A DNA stretch of 64,000 nucleotides from Dillenia suffruticosa (taxonomy: Eukaryota > Streptophyta > Magnoliopsida > Dilleniales > Dilleniaceae): positions 14,957,001 through 15,021,000 of the forward strand of contig JAVTVX010000027.1 of assembly GCA_033439265.1 (NCBI GenBank), written 5' to 3'. Positions 21,991-33,433 of this stretch are shown here, in pieces (positions within the stretch are counted from its first letter, which is position 1; each line of letters starts with the position of its first letter). Under the pieces are notes generated by a model. The model worked only from the letters and a program-made list of their open reading frames with translations, searched no databases and was not told the origin of the DNA. The position numbers were made by a program, and so were the translations under genes.

Positions 21991-23447
21991 ATACGGATAA
22001 AATGACCGAGGAGTTAAAGGATTCATACCATATAGACAAAGCATCGACTGCAATCTCTGCATTCTTTAGATTTCCGGTCATTACTATTAATATTTTGTAA
22101 TACCAATTCTCCAAGCTGTCCACAATAAAACAAATTTCAAAATTAATCACTATGTAACATCAAATTAATTAAACAAGCAGCCAATAAGGAGCCAATGAAT
22201 TTAATACATGAACCAAAGATGAAATTGACTGAATTTGATATCACATGAGTAGGGGCGGAGCCAAAAAAATTCTTCTTGAGGAGTCATAAAACAATAATTA
22301 ATTAAATTATAAAATAAAAATATATTAAAAAATTGCATAATTTCAATTAAAAATACAAAAAATATCAAACAAATTAAATAATTTGTGAAAATTATACTAT
22401 ATGCTTCTTTATTGATTCAAATTATTTATAATCGATTCTGAATGAAAAATATTAATAATTTCTTTTTCATTATAAATAACTAAATTATTTATAAGATATT
22501 CATCTTCCATTTTATTCCGCAACCTTATTTTCAAAATTTCAGTGCAGAAAAAACACTATATTTTATTAAATTAGGATTATACTTTTATTAAAAAAGTGTC
22601 ACTATATATAGATTTTTAATCTTAACACTAATGATAGACAATATTTTATGACCGTTGGGTTTACCAAAAATAGAGAATATCACAATTAGCTAATATAATT
22701 GATATAATATTTGACACACCTAAATCGACAAAATGTTTACACTCTAATATTGTACAAAAAGAACATTAATCATATATAAAATACAGTAACAGAATTATAG
22801 AAAGAATATTAACTAAATTATGAGACAATTAAATATTATACAATAGATAATGATTTCGATAATAATATGTGGAAATTGTAAAAATATAATATATAATAGG
22901 TAAAATTTTGGAAAGAATTGTCGGTTACTCAAAATGTCAACATGAAAAAAGGAAAAAAAAAATTGTAAAAGAATATAATGATATAGATTTTCAAAAAACA
23001 TTTTAAAAATATTTGTTTGCTCTTGTTAACTATTATTAGTTGTATTATTATGGCAGCTAATATTTTTTCCCTTCTTAGGGATAATTGATGGAAAGACACA
23101 GAAAATAGAAATATCACATTTCTAGAAAGGTAAAAAAATAATATATTTTTAAAAATTGTTTATCATATATATATCTACACACATATATTTTAAAGTTTAG
23201 AATATCCCGACTAGACCTCACAAAGTGTAAATGTCAAATAAATATTATTTTAAACTTTTAAAATATAAAAATTTTATTATTATTTTAAATAGTTCGAGAA
23301 GTCACAACTTTTCTTTGGGCACAAAGGTTAAAATTTAAATTTTTTTTTAAAAATTAAAAGTCTGCATATAAGATAAATAAGAAATAGATTTTTTTTTCAA
23401 AATTTGTTGATATTCAATTTCCAATAATTGTATATCAAATTTGTGTG

Positions 23448-23509
<62 letters not shown>

Positions 23510-24369
23510 CAAAGCATAACTCCAGAGGAAGCTGAGAGTTTGACAAATTCCCAAAGACCAGAAATTGCCTCAATTGAGAAACCATTCCAAGTTAAAGGAC
23601 ACCCACCACAAGCAACATACCCAAACATACCGAAAACCAAAACCCACCAAGAAACATTCAAAGTAGTAGCGACACCAATCATACCCAATTGAAATTTATA
23701 CACAAACAACCAACTCACAACGGCGTGCACCACAAAGGCCGCCAGTGATACCCAAGCAACTGCATGCGTTTTTAGCTGGCTTTGCAAGAACCTTTGCAAT
23801 GGAAATGCAAAAGCAAAGCTAAAGTGAATTGGTATCATCCAAATAGCTACAGCCCCAGATAGCTCAGAAACATTTTCAGTCTGTCCCATCAACTTCAATA
23901 AAGGTGAAGCAAACAGATACAAAGGCAATAAAAGAATGCAACACATGAGTAGCACTATCCATGAACGTTGCATGTAAACCCCTAACATGTAGTACTTTTT
24001 GGCTCCATAAGCTTGACCACATAATGTCTCCAATGCACTTGCCATCCCTAGCTATTTAAGAAGTAAAACCAAAAAGCATAGTCATTTCAAATTTATATTT
24101 ATAACTGAATCGGTTGATATATACAGGGGGTTCTAGTATTGTCTAGTTTCAATATGAATTATTTAAAATATTTTTTATAAGATACAAGAATAAAATAAAT
24201 AGTTGTTAGACGATGATGATTCAAAGATAGCAACCATATGAATATTAATACTAATAAAAATCATTGAAAAAAATTCCAATGAACTGATTCTTGGATTTGC
24301 AATAAGAAGGTAACTTTGAAAAGTTTGCCACATTTAGCAGGTTCAAAAATTTGCAGAAGGATCAAATTA

Positions 24370-24409
<40 letters not shown>

Positions 24410-24734
24410 AGAGAGGGAGAGAGAGAGAGAGAGAGATTACGAGGAGGCCAAAATCGAGGCCAACGATGACATTGTTGGATATGGAGATGGCGGCAAGCTC
24501 AGTGTTGCCAAGATGACCGGCAAAGGCTTGGGTGATAACAAGCATAGAGTAGGAGGCAATACGGCTGAAAATTGAAGGACCAACTATGTGCCATAGCTTT
24601 TTCGATTCGGCCCAAAACCTCTTTTTCAAATTTCCCCCATCTTGTTTTTCCTCTTCTAATGGTCCTACGGGTGTTGATGGCGAATCTTTCAACAGGGGCA
24701 CTTCTGACTCCCCTACATCTCCCTTGTACTTCAT
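18560..24734 (-). CDS. MATE family efflux transporter (DTX27-like), eight exons
   Basis: Exons on the minus strand: 24441-24734, 23510-24051, 22029-22115, 21682-21738, 20237-20475, 20006-20124, 18712-18801, 18560-18619. All introns are GT-AG and all phases join, giving 1,488 bases and 495 residues, normal for plant DTX proteins. The 87-bp and 57-bp mini-exons are typical of the family. The start at 24734 gives a ~45-residue acidic/basic cytosolic N-terminus before the first membrane segment ([20 protein letters not shown]). Two MatE halves follow, with the conserved [11 protein letters not shown] (about residues 109-119) and [11 protein letters not shown] (about 329-339). MATE proteins exchange H+ or Na+ for organic cations or metabolites at the plasma or vacuolar membrane; the substrate cannot be read. 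Introns 1 and 2 open with CT repeats a few bases after the donor. Only intact gene seen. Confidence 0.93.
19180..19285 (+). mobile_element. SINE-like retroposon 2 in MATE intron 7
   Basis: Homologous to the unit at 18160-18268: shared TTATAATAGACTCGAGTTCAAG-type stretch with the B-box-like GAGTTCAAG at about 19250. The A tail is reduced to AAAAAAA near 19275. It lies in the intron between exons 6 and 7 of the MATE gene (18802-20005), in antisense to the gene. Confidence 0.4.
21141..21188. repeat. (AT)n microsatellite in MATE intron 4
   Basis: About 20 TA units followed by a short GC-rich GCCCGCGCGCCCGC. It lies in the 1.2-kb intron between exons 4 and 5 and has no other feature around it that I recognise. 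Confidence 0.9.
21853..21888 (-). pseudogene. decayed duplicate of the 57-bp MATE mini-exon
   Basis: On the minus strand, TTTGTAG is followed by TGATGGCAATTAATGGCTGG, translating as MAINGWAII. The real exon 4 (21682-21738) reads AG, then CATGACAATCAATGGTTGGG (MTINGWEMM). About 20 of 26 aligned bases agree, and the splice-acceptor-like TAG is at the same place. It lies in the intron just upstream of exon 4. The downstream half of the exon and the donor are not conserved. Confidence 0.45.
21945..21987. repeat. (GA)n microsatellite in MATE intron 3
   Basis: About 20 GA units, reading as (CT)n on the gene's strand. It lies 42 bases from the donor of exon 3 (22029), so the sequence between donor and repeat is short. 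Confidence 0.9.
22116..23449. other. MATE intron 2 body, AT-rich
   Basis: Most of the 1.39-kb intron. The sequence GTAGGGGCGGAGCCAA at about 22251-22266 is a motif I associate with dispersed plant repeats; the following AT-rich ~900 bases may be the body of such an element, but I could not find its other end. No coding exon is visible. Confidence 0.4.
23450..23506. repeat. (GA)n microsatellite at the exon 2 splice donor of the MATE gene
   Basis: About 28 GA units. On the gene's strand the donor reads TTTG|GTACTCTCTC, so the repeat begins within the first few intron bases and forms the intron's 5' end. Confidence 0.95.
24373..24436. repeat. (GA)n microsatellite at the exon 1 splice donor of the MATE gene
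   Basis: A GA repeat of about 64 bases with two GGGA interruptions. On the gene's strand the donor is CTC|GTAATCTCTCTC, so the repeat starts five bases into intron 1. Read in frame it would extend exon 1 with SLSLS residues if the donor were missed. Confidence 0.95.
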
Positions 24735-24761
24735 ATTTGGTACTCCCTTGTTTCTCCTGTC

Positions 24762-24766
<5 letters not shown>

Positions 24767-24803
<37 letters not shown>

Positions 24804-24837
24804 AGAAGAAGAAGAAGAAGAAGAAGAAGAAGAAGAA
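24767..24837 (-). promoter_or_regulatory. (GAA)n/(GA)n tract upstream of the MATE start
   Basis: On the gene's strand, a CTT run (24799-24837) then a CT run (24767-24800) lie 33-103 bases before the ATG, followed by TGTGACAG, which could be a splice acceptor of a 5'-UTR intron. CT/GA-rich tracts near plant transcription starts can bind GAGA-type (BBR/BPC) factors and act as Y-patch-like promoter elements. Regulatory role is inference from position only. Confidence 0.45.
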
Positions 24838-24849
24838 AAAGGTTAAAAT

Positions 24850-25815
24850 GAATTGGGTAGAATTTGTTCATTAAATACTTAAAACATATGTATCGGCCCA
24901 TGGATGTAGTCTGGAGGGTTCGTGCGTGTTCTCCTCCGCTGGATATGTACTAAAATTTCTGGCACAAAGCCAACAAGCCGTATCGTGGCCCATACATGCG
25001 CACATCAATTATTACCAAATTGATCCATAAATTGATCCTTTTTTTTTTTTTTTACCAACATCCTCTCCTAAAATTTCAATTTTGTAAAAAATTATAATTG
25101 TATTGAGTTTTCGGCGAGTGTATTGTTACAAACTTAACCAAAAACAAAAAACAAAAATAATCCATAGGCAAATCTTATAAAATTTTTACAGTAAACTATC
25201 TTGAATTTCGAACTAATGTAAAGTTGACCCCTTTATTTTTATTTTGTAATTATAAAAATATTGGAGTTGAATGCGTTTGTCTTGTGATTATTTATTTATT
25301 AATAGGTACAAAATCCTTTTTAAAATGATCTTTTTTGTTTTAATTTAATAATTAGAAGGAGAATGATTAGAAGTTAATATTTAAATTAGAGATTTAACGT
25401 TTTTAGGGAAGAATGATAGTTCTAGAATTGTTGAAGAAGAAGGGGGAAGGACGAAAAAAGAAAGGTTGGGGGTTAGCCATGGCAGAAGTTGCCATCCATA
25501 ATGGTTTTGAGGAAAAATGGTTTTATTACGTATCAACAAAACTCCTTGCAACTAAAAAGAGACAAATGTGCTCTAGCACATAACTTTATTGTTGCTCAAT
25601 TCAATTATGGGGCTTGGATATGAAACCATCTCGACAACAACTTACTATTTAAAATCACCTAATACTTGCTAGGAGGGTTCGTGGTGGAACATTATCCAAT
25701 CTCATTGTACTTTGATTATTTAAAATACTCTTTCAATTAGTTGAGTTTAATTGTTTAAATTAAAATTACCCTTTTCAACAAGTAGGTGTTATAGAGGTTC
25801 AAATGGGACAAAAGT
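24850..25815. other. MATE upstream region, no second gene
   Basis: About 950 bases upstream of the MATE gene's CT tract, presumably containing its promoter. A poly-T run at 25038-25054 and AT-rich stretches are present. I see no clear TATA element at a credible distance and no ORF of interest. Confidence 0.4.
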
Positions 25816-25819
25816 ACGG

Positions 25820-26351
25820 TGTCACGGATCCAAATATTAGACTCAAGTTTAATTGGAGAGTTCAACCCAAAAGATCGACCTGTTGGATAAAAGAGTCTGT
25901 TGGATTTAAATACTATTTTATGATTTATTGGAAATCAGATGTGGCATTCGTAACATTACCCTCCTCTTGAAAAGTCGGACGTTCACGGACGGCTCTCAAT
26001 CTGGACAGCTCGCACTCTGGACGGCTTTCACTCTGGCGGGTAGCCCTTTTCCTCTTCGGACGGCTCTCACTCCGATACCAGATAACCCTTTTCTATTTTG
26101 AACAGCTCTCACTTTGGTACCAGATAGACTTTTTTTCAGGTAGCCCTATTCTAGGTAGCCCTCTTCCAGGTATCCCTTTTTTATGTTAAACCGGAGGTTC
26201 TGATACCAATTGTCACGGATCCAAGTATTGGACTCAAATCCAATAAGAGAGTTCAGTCCAAAAGATCGATTAATTGAGTGAGAAAGTCTGTTAGATATGA
26301 ATATAAACATGAATATAAAAAATAAATGAATATAATTGTGGTATCATGTTA
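25820..26351 (-). mobile_element. TRIM-like miniature LTR retrotransposon
   Basis: A 136-bp direct repeat at 25820-25955 (TGTCACGGATCC ... GTAACA) recurs at 26211 to about 26351 (TGTCACGGATCC ... ), separated by about 255 bases. Read on the minus strand, TTGGTATCAGAACC (26196-26209) directly abuts the right repeat and is a tRNA-Met primer-binding site; AGAGGAGGGTAA at 25955-25967 directly precedes the left repeat and is a polypurine tract. Short LTRs, a ~250-bp internal region, PBS and PPT without coding are the definition of a TRIM. The internal region has several GGACGGCTCTCACTC-like repeats. The right LTR's far end is degenerate, and no target duplication was recognised. Confidence 0.75.
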
Positions 26352-27554
26352 GAGATAAAGAGTAAGATAATAATATAAAACTTAATATTCAATTGTCTCA
26401 TATTATAATAATTTGTATTTATATAGAAAATCTATTATTAGAAATATAGGAATAATTATTAGAAATATATAAATATGAAAATATGAAAGGTTAAATATGT
26501 ATCAAAATTAAATATATTATTGATTTGATTTTAATATAAAATACATGGTATAGAGGCAAATCTGTGAATACAAGGAGAACTTATAAATTCATTTATTATA
26601 TTAATGATAACTATCAGATCATGATACGCTGTCTGTGATAGCTTTCATCCAAACACGTTACAAAAAAATAAAAATAAAAAAATTATTAGTTGCAATTAGT
26701 TTGCCTGATGAAAACGTTTAAGATATTATTAAAAGAAAATCTTAATATCAAATTCAATTAATAACAAAATTGAAGCATATAAATAAGAAGAGAAATAACC
26801 GATTGTAGTAAATAATATAGTAAAATATATATATTAAACATTAATTCTCATAGCAGTGAGAACAGTCTTAGAAACGTAAATAATGTGTTATCGTACAAAT
26901 AGATATAATTTGATGGTTAATTCACCGGATATTGATTATATTCGAAAAATAAAATATTAGGAGATATTTGAAGAGAATTTTTCTTGATTGTATAAACCTT
27001 AAGCCTCTTATTAAATAAATAAATAAAAATCACATGCATTAAATTCTCCCAATTCAAATTTCTTTTATGGGGAATGGCCGAAGCTCCGCTGGACAACGTT
27101 GTACGTAGTCTGACCATAAAAGGTGTCATGGCCAAAAGTGGCCATGCCGATTTGCATTATTCACATGATGATGGGTTGGGTTATGTTAACGGTGATAATG
27201 ACCTAACATTAGCTTTGTGTCATTTTCTTTTCCTTTTTAACTAAATTGGGAAGAAATTACGATAATAAGTGAGTAGAGGATTGAGCAAAAAGGGAATTTG
27301 AGTAATCAATTTGGGGAGGGCACGCCATCAGTCATAAGCCTAATAAGGTGAGCACATGTGACCGTATGAAGAAGTTGGTGTCCAATCCAAATAGAAGTCT
27401 TAACAACACTCATTTGGTAGTTAGGATTCGCATTCAAGAGTGTTTAGAAGTGGAATTAATGGGGAGAAAGATGGATGGACTCCCACCACATGGTTGGTTA
27501 GGATGTTCTGATTATCCTACACTTTTAACTCCTTTACAAGTCGGTTTTAAGAAA
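26352..27554. other. AT-rich spacer without recognisable gene
   Basis: AT-rich, with short frames only. The minus-strand frame at 26917-27135 and the plus-strand frame at 27348-27707 show no family features; the latter overlaps the MATE exon remnant in antisense. (CT)n at 27946-27980 further right is again near MATE-derived sequence. Confidence 0.4.
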
Positions 27555-27668
27555 TCAATCTTCAGGATTGAAACCAACTACAATTTTCTGTATTTTTATG
27601 TAATGGCCGTATTGCTCGCCTTGAACAGTTTCTTCCCACCTTTTAACGTGCCTCCTTGCTTTCTTTGC
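27555..27668 (-). pseudogene. terminal exon of a third MATE gene copy
   Basis: Minus strand: the acceptor TCTTGCAG at 27669-27676, then AKKARRHVKRWEETV, matching the last exon of the intact MATE gene ([13 protein letters not shown]) and of the pseudogene (AEKASKHVQKWAN) in position and phase. The frame runs 37 codons to TGA at 27555, longer than the 19 of the others. No exon 2-7 remnants are visible between here and the exon 1-like fragment at 28362-28430. Confidence 0.7.
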
Positions 27669-27947
27669 CTGCAAGATCAACACAAAAATGATATCAAAAT
27701 AGTATAGCATCAGGGTTGGGGAGGGATTTGTAATGATTGAATTATCACTCATTTCATTATTTTTTTAAAAAGAAAGGAAAAGTTACTAATTCCACTATAA
27801 TTCATTCCCATTTTATTATTTTGTTTTCTGAAAAATGATGAGTATTAAATGATAAATTTCACAACTACAAAATCCATGAGCAATGATGCCCATAATAATT
27901 ATAAAAAGAATCTCGTAAGATATGACGTACTTTACCCTTGTTCTCGT

Positions 27948-27979
<32 letters not shown>

Positions 27980-28204
27980 ATTATCCCTATTCTTCTAAGA
28001 AAATAGCTGACCACCGGAAGTTGCGGGTAGACAACAAGGGAGAGCTAAGTCGCTCCCAATAAAGGCCGGAGATCAGCAACATCACCTTTTGGCCCAAAGT
28101 TTTAAACAGAGTCTCAACTTAAAATATTTAAATCAGAGTAGAATTCTAAACCTTGGAAAACTGGCTCTATATTAAAGGTAAGACTGAGCATTTTAAAAAA
28201 ATAA

Positions 28205-28291
28205 ATCGGTGATCATAATCCCTTTCCCTCAATTCTGAAATTCAAGATTTAAATTTTTATATAACTAAAAAGAAAAAAAAAAAAAAAAAAA
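28205..28291 (+). mobile_element. SINE-like retroposon 3
   Basis: CGGTGATCATAATCC...TTCTGAAATTCAAGATTT...TATATAACTAAAAA then a 20-base A run (28269-28289). The same arrangement, including ATATAACTAAAAA before the A tail, is at 51955-52060. B-box-like segment at about 28240. Located within MATE-derived sequence, between the third copy's exon remnants. Confidence 0.4.
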
Positions 28292-28361
28292 AGTTAAGAC
28301 CGAGCATGATCATTGGCCCTGCCTGGCTATGCTTCGGTCTAAAGAGAGTTATAAGGTTAGC

Positions 28362-28430
28362 AGCGGAGGCTTGCCTAACAACAAACATGCCAGAGTATGC
28401 TAGACCAGAAAAGATTGTGGGACCCACTAT
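28362..28430 (-). pseudogene. MATE exon 1 fragment of the third copy
   Basis: Minus-strand frame reads IVGPTIFSGLAYSGMFVVRQ, comparable to [20 protein letters not shown] of the intact gene's first membrane segment, then ASA where the gene has AFAG, after which similarity ends. It is in the right order and orientation relative to the terminal exon at 27555-27668, so together they mark a MATE copy that has lost its middle. Confidence 0.5.
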
Positions 28431-28449
28431 GCCTGGGGTTGGCAACCTA

Positions 28450-29811
28450 GTTTACTGAACTGGGCTTTACAAAGCTCATCCTCAATCTGTTTAAAATTTT
28501 ATGGCTTCAAGAGCCCGATTCGATAAAACTTAAACAATCGAGATTTAAGTTCGACCTGAAAATGTAAAAGTTCTTCGGATCCATTTCGGGTCAAATTTGA
28601 ATTTGAATCCAAAATTTTATTTTCATATTTTTAACCTATTTTATAAAATAATATCAAATAAAAACATATTAATTATCCAAAATAAAATACAAAACTATTA
28701 AAAAAATTATTATCAAATTCTAATATTTTAATGATAACGAAATTTTACATTCGTTACTAATCAATCTACTATCTTAAAGATAAACTTTTATTAAATTAAG
28801 ATTAATTTCTATGATTAAAGAATAAAGACACTTCTATGATTAAAGAATAAAGACACTTGTTTTATAAAGATTATCTTGGATTAGAAGTAAAACAAAAATT
28901 AACTGTGTGAGCAAAGATTAAGTAATTTAAACACAAGCACATAAACTGTTAGCAAGCATCATGTCTCTATAAAAGATGTCGTGATATTATCCAGAAACTA
29001 CAGAATCTTGATAGTTTTGAAACAAATGTGTTTTTATCTCAAATCAAGACCCAATTCAATAAATTAAATGCAAATTGGATGCTGCACTTAGTCTAAAAAC
29101 ATGCCTAAATACAGGTTTGAATATTTAAATTCAAATTATTCACTGCAATAGAAACAAGTTCCATGAACAACAAGCTGATTTTTAGAGAATGTTTTGTCAT
29201 CTATTACTTTTCCAACAACCCACCATTTTCAAATTTGAGAATGTCATATTAAAGAGAGATTATTGATATTTAAATTCAAATATTTATAGAGATAAAAATC
29301 AAAGAATTAGGTGAAGAAAATCGAACATGAAATCAACAACTTATCCAGATTTTTACAGTAATAAAAGTTTTGCAAAGCCATCGTTACACCATTAAAACTT
29401 CACGTTGGTGACCCGTTTTGATAGAACTCTTCTTGAGATTTAAATTTCAATATATAAAGAATACTTAACATCTTTTACAAAGTCATTTTTATATTTTGGG
29501 AGTGAGATATTAGTTTTGAAAGTTAGCTGCTTAAACAATCTGAATTGTTTGTGTACTACGAGTTTGAGACTGTTTTGTGTTTGTTAAGTACTATTAAACT
29601 TCTAAAAGTTTGGGGAGAATACGAGGAACATTTTGTTAGGTAAATAGACAAATTAAGTGAGAGTTAAGGTAGAGTAGTTGTTGGACCAAGTTATCCTTAT
29701 GATTGGAGGAGCAAAGTGTCAACAATAGTGGATGTACTCAATCTTGCAACTCTTATTGATAGTGGAAATTAATAGTTTCTGGACCCCAACTAGCTAAGAT
29801 GGAAGAGTGAA
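28450..29811. other. AT-rich spacer with a 25-bp tandem duplication
   Basis: No gene recognised. At 28811-28860 the sequence TCTATGATTAAAGAATAAAG plus ACACT occurs twice in direct succession. The stretch ends at the target-site duplication CATAG (29812-29816) of the SIRE-type element. Confidence 0.45.
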
Positions 29812-29816
29812 CATAG

Positions 29817-31264
29817 TGTTGGTCCCAAAGACAACCAAGAAGGGAGAGTTGAATTGGTTGTCTAAAATTTAGCTTTTCAAATTTTTATCTAAACCCACTT
29901 AAATCTAATTAAACCCATGATCAATCTATATAACATATAGCAAAAAATAAAATGAAAAGTAAGGAGATAAATTTAGTTTATAATAGTTCGGTCTTGTGGC
30001 TACATACACTCTTCCAGCCAAGTAAGTCGGGATCTAGCAATCTGCTAGTTTCCACTATGATCCAGAGCACTAATGTATATCCATTTGTCGACTTCTGATT
30101 TTCACACCATGAAAATTGTTTCATTCAACAATGGAAGACAATTCACACAAATATTCAATCAAAAGATTACAGAATAAAATGAAAAATGACAAATGACAGT
30201 AGGATCTTGATTTTTTTGGTGTTGTGAAGTCTCAGAGAGATTGTTGTATTTCGGCTACAGTTGTTCACTCACTTCCATGAACCTGCTGAATTACTACATT
30301 GTTTTATTCTAGAGAAGATCACCAAACTGCAGTAAAAAAATCCCCAAATTCACTGCAACAATTTCAGCAATTATTCTGGAAAATAGGTTTCAAATTCTCA
30401 TGAAATTTGATATTTACCAATGGTAAATAATTTTCTTTTGAAATTTAAATATCCCTCTATTATATTCAAAAACCATTTTTATTATATCAAAATGATTGTT
30501 TTTCCAGAAAATTCAAAATTCACCCCAGAAGTTCAGTCACAATTCTGAATTTTTCATAACAGTTAGCTGACTTTGTCTATTTATTTATTCACCAAAATTT
30601 TGAAATAATTGTATCACGAATTATCATATCACTGTTCAACTATAGTATTATAATGTAAAATAATTAAATTTACAAGTTCAAAACTAGTAGTGAAGATATC
30701 GAAGGTCAAATACCCCTTAAGAACCATTTTTTGACAAATAATTCTGATATGTAAAATAAGTAATCAACCAACTTTCAGCTGATTTTTCTCCAACATATCC
30801 GCAAGATATTTGTACTGTAAATACTTGAAATTAAAGTTCCACACATCTTCTTTGAAACATAATTTTCAGTTTTAGAAATATTTCAACACATAAGAAAATA
30901 TGACAATCCAAATATATTCAAATGATCACATTTTAATACTTAGAAAATTTTCTAAATAGTGGAATATGAATCGTTCTCATATTGTGAGATCTTTTATGTA
31001 TATTTAGGGTCAATTATAGATTAAGTGTAGTACCCAATTTACACTTATCTTACTACATGGGTTTTCAATAAATATAAAAAAAATCTTACTTCAATGACCA
31101 AATAAGTTTTATTTCTATGATTGATTCTATGACTAATTCTATGACTTTGCTTTTAAAAAAACATATTTATTGAATAAAAAAATTTACACACTAAATAAAT
31201 TGGTTAGAATAACATGAGAGATTTTGTTATCATCAAAACTAATGGGACAATAATTTCTTTAACA
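29817..31264 (-). repeat. 3' LTR of the SIRE-type element
   Basis: 1,448 bases, starting TGTTGGTCCCAAAG and ending TTAACA on the plus strand. Aligns throughout with 38181-39624 (for example CTACATAC..TCTTC.AGCCAAG near 30000 and 38360). Contains TTCACTCACTTCCATGAACC at 30266 and 38627 in both. Confidence 0.93.
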
Positions 31265-31278
31265 TTCTACCCATTTTT
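31265..31278 (-). promoter_or_regulatory. polypurine tract of the SIRE-type element
   Basis: Minus strand AAAAATGGGTAGAA immediately followed by the LTR start TGTT; upstream TTGTCATC matches the usual context of SIRE-type elements. It would prime plus-strand DNA synthesis. Confidence 0.8.
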
Positions 31279-31716
31279 GATGACAATAAAACCTTAAAAA
31301 AATAAGTGCAGTTAAAATGATTCAATAAAGCATATTCTGATTCAATAGAGCACATTTGAGCACATTCTGATTCAATAGAGCACAAGCACATTCTCAAAGA
31401 ACAAAACCTATACTTGTTTTATTTAAAATATGTTGCATATTATTCTTCCCCTCAATGTGTGCAATTTCCTTCTTATTTGTCTTCGAAATGCAGTCATTTG
31501 TTTGTCTTCTATTATGTGTATTTTAACTTTATTCTCTCCCGTTTTGTTGTCAAAAATAATTCACAATAGGATAAAGAAGAAAATATCAAATATTATTAAA
31601 GTTTGACATAGAAATACGGTAGGAGAAATACAGTATTGAAACACAAACTTGTCAGAACATAATAGGTAAATTACAGAAAACAGAAGCCTAAGATACAGAA
31701 CAGGGAATGTTGAAGC

Positions 31717-33045
31717 CTAAGAAGCATTTTTGGATAGTAAATTCAGAATTTCAGTGAGTTTTGATTGAGTATCTTTTTGTTGTTCTAGACACTCATCAAG
31801 TTTCTTTTCTATTCTTACCTTCCAGTCATCTTCACCAGACTTAGCCTGTTTTTTCTGACTTAGCCTGTTTTTTCTTCTTTTTTGAAGATTCACCATAGAC
31901 AAAGGTGGATCTTAGAGGCTCATCGTTGGTTCTTTTTGCAAATAGACATTCTATCCTATTTTTGCCTTGAAATTTTTCTGTCCAGGAACTGTCTTTACCT
32001 CTCCAGACATTTTGATCAGAAATGCTTATTCCCATGTGAGAAACCATCAATTCACTTAACATAGATGGCTCTAGAACAAGATCCTTTAGAGCTGAGAAAT
32101 CAAACCCCTTAAATTCAAACAACCTCATGAGAATATTGCCATACAATTTGCTGCTCGTATTCTTATGGATGTAACTAATAAATATATTGACCATATCAAT
32201 GTGTTTTTCTAGCAGCAAAGCAACCAATATTCAACCATCCTCGACAATCACAATGGTAGAACTTCTATACCTTGGAATGAGACATATCAAAACTACTTTG
32301 TGCAGAATTCTAGCAAGAAGAGGAAAATCTTTTTCATACAAATATCCTATTCCAGAATCAGAATTTGCATGAAGCAGTCGATAGACATCCTTTTTCTTTA
32401 GGTTTTCTAGTGACTTATTTTCTGTATGTGTAAATCCTAAATATTAAACAATATCATTTTTGCTAATCTCAATTCTAAACCTCGATATTCTTGATTTCAA
32501 AATATCAGTTTGTTCAACATCCAAATTCTTATAGAAATAAAAAATTACCTTCCTAATGCAGTTTCTATTCGTGTCTCATAAACTGACACCTCAATCCTTT
32601 CAAGAACAGTTCGCATCTCCAAAACTATTTACTTAACATAATTAAAGTCAACGAACCTACAAGAACCAATTTTAAACATTGTTGGTCATAACCGAGTATA
32701 GGGAATTTGGATTCAAATGAGTTGAAGCATCTATTCTTCCGAGAAGTTTTGATGGGCTTCTTGAGTTTAGAAATGAGTTTGATTTTGAGTCGATTGAGAA
32801 TCAGAATCATGAATGGACACTGAATTTGATCTTGAGTTCTGAGGATGTGCATCATGACTGAGATGAGAACTTGAAGAATTGGAACTCGAAGAGTCCAAAT
32901 CAAAGATGTTTTTGTGAGAAGAAGATGGATTTTTTGATGTTTTCTGTATGATTCTTGAAGATTTGCGTGAAACCATGATGAATTTGTGTTTAGGGTTCTC
33001 TGTTAGGACTTTCGAAGAGAGTGAAACAGTTTTAATATAAAGCAT
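31717..33045 (-). pseudogene. extra ORF downstream of pol (env-like position) in the SIRE-type element
   Basis: Between RNase H (ending about 33434) and the 3' LTR there are about 1.3 kb of coding-like sequence in pieces. The likely start is near 32976 (MVSRKSSRIIQKTSKN), followed by a serine-rich stretch (SSSSNSSSSHLSH), then FNSFESKFPILGYDQQCLKL near 32720. After a gap come FDFSALKDLVLEPSMLSELM (about 32100) and a lysine-rich C-terminus (SSKKKKKQAKSEK), ending at 31717 with KLDECLEQQKDTQSKL, which looks like a coiled coil. SIRE/Maximus elements often carry a third ORF here, sometimes called env-like. I see no clear signal peptide or membrane segment, so an envelope role is not supported. 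Confidence 0.55.
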
Positions 33046-33433
33046 CTAGGTGTTCTGCTAACTTAAGGCTCTAAGATTCGAAATTTTTTTTAATATAATA
33101 AAATCTTAAAATGGAAAGCACACTTCTATTTCATTTCTAATATTTTCAAATATTTCTCTATTTAAAGGTTTCGTAAAAATATCAATAAATTGATTTTTTA
33201 TCTGGACATATTCCAAAATTAAATCACCATTTAAGACATGATATCTAATAAAATGGTATCTAATCTCTATATGTTTTTTATCTTAAATGATTTATGGGAT
33301 TTTTTATCAGACAAATGACACTTGTATTGTCACATTTTATGATAATATTTTTATAATCTGACCCATAATTTTTAAGTTATTGTTTTAGTCACAAAATTTG
33401 AGCATAATAATTTTCTATTGAGATATATTCTGA

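Noticed and set aside
23397..23585. Open frame with long Ser-Leu repeats (and similar frames at 24261-24516, 49271-49558)
   Set aside because: They are translations of (CT)n or (GA)n microsatellites running through splice donors; the coding exon ends just before each repeat.
31717..32227. Envelope gene of a retrovirus-like element
   Set aside because: Position fits the env-like ORF of SIRE elements, but no signal peptide, fusion or anchor segment is visible.
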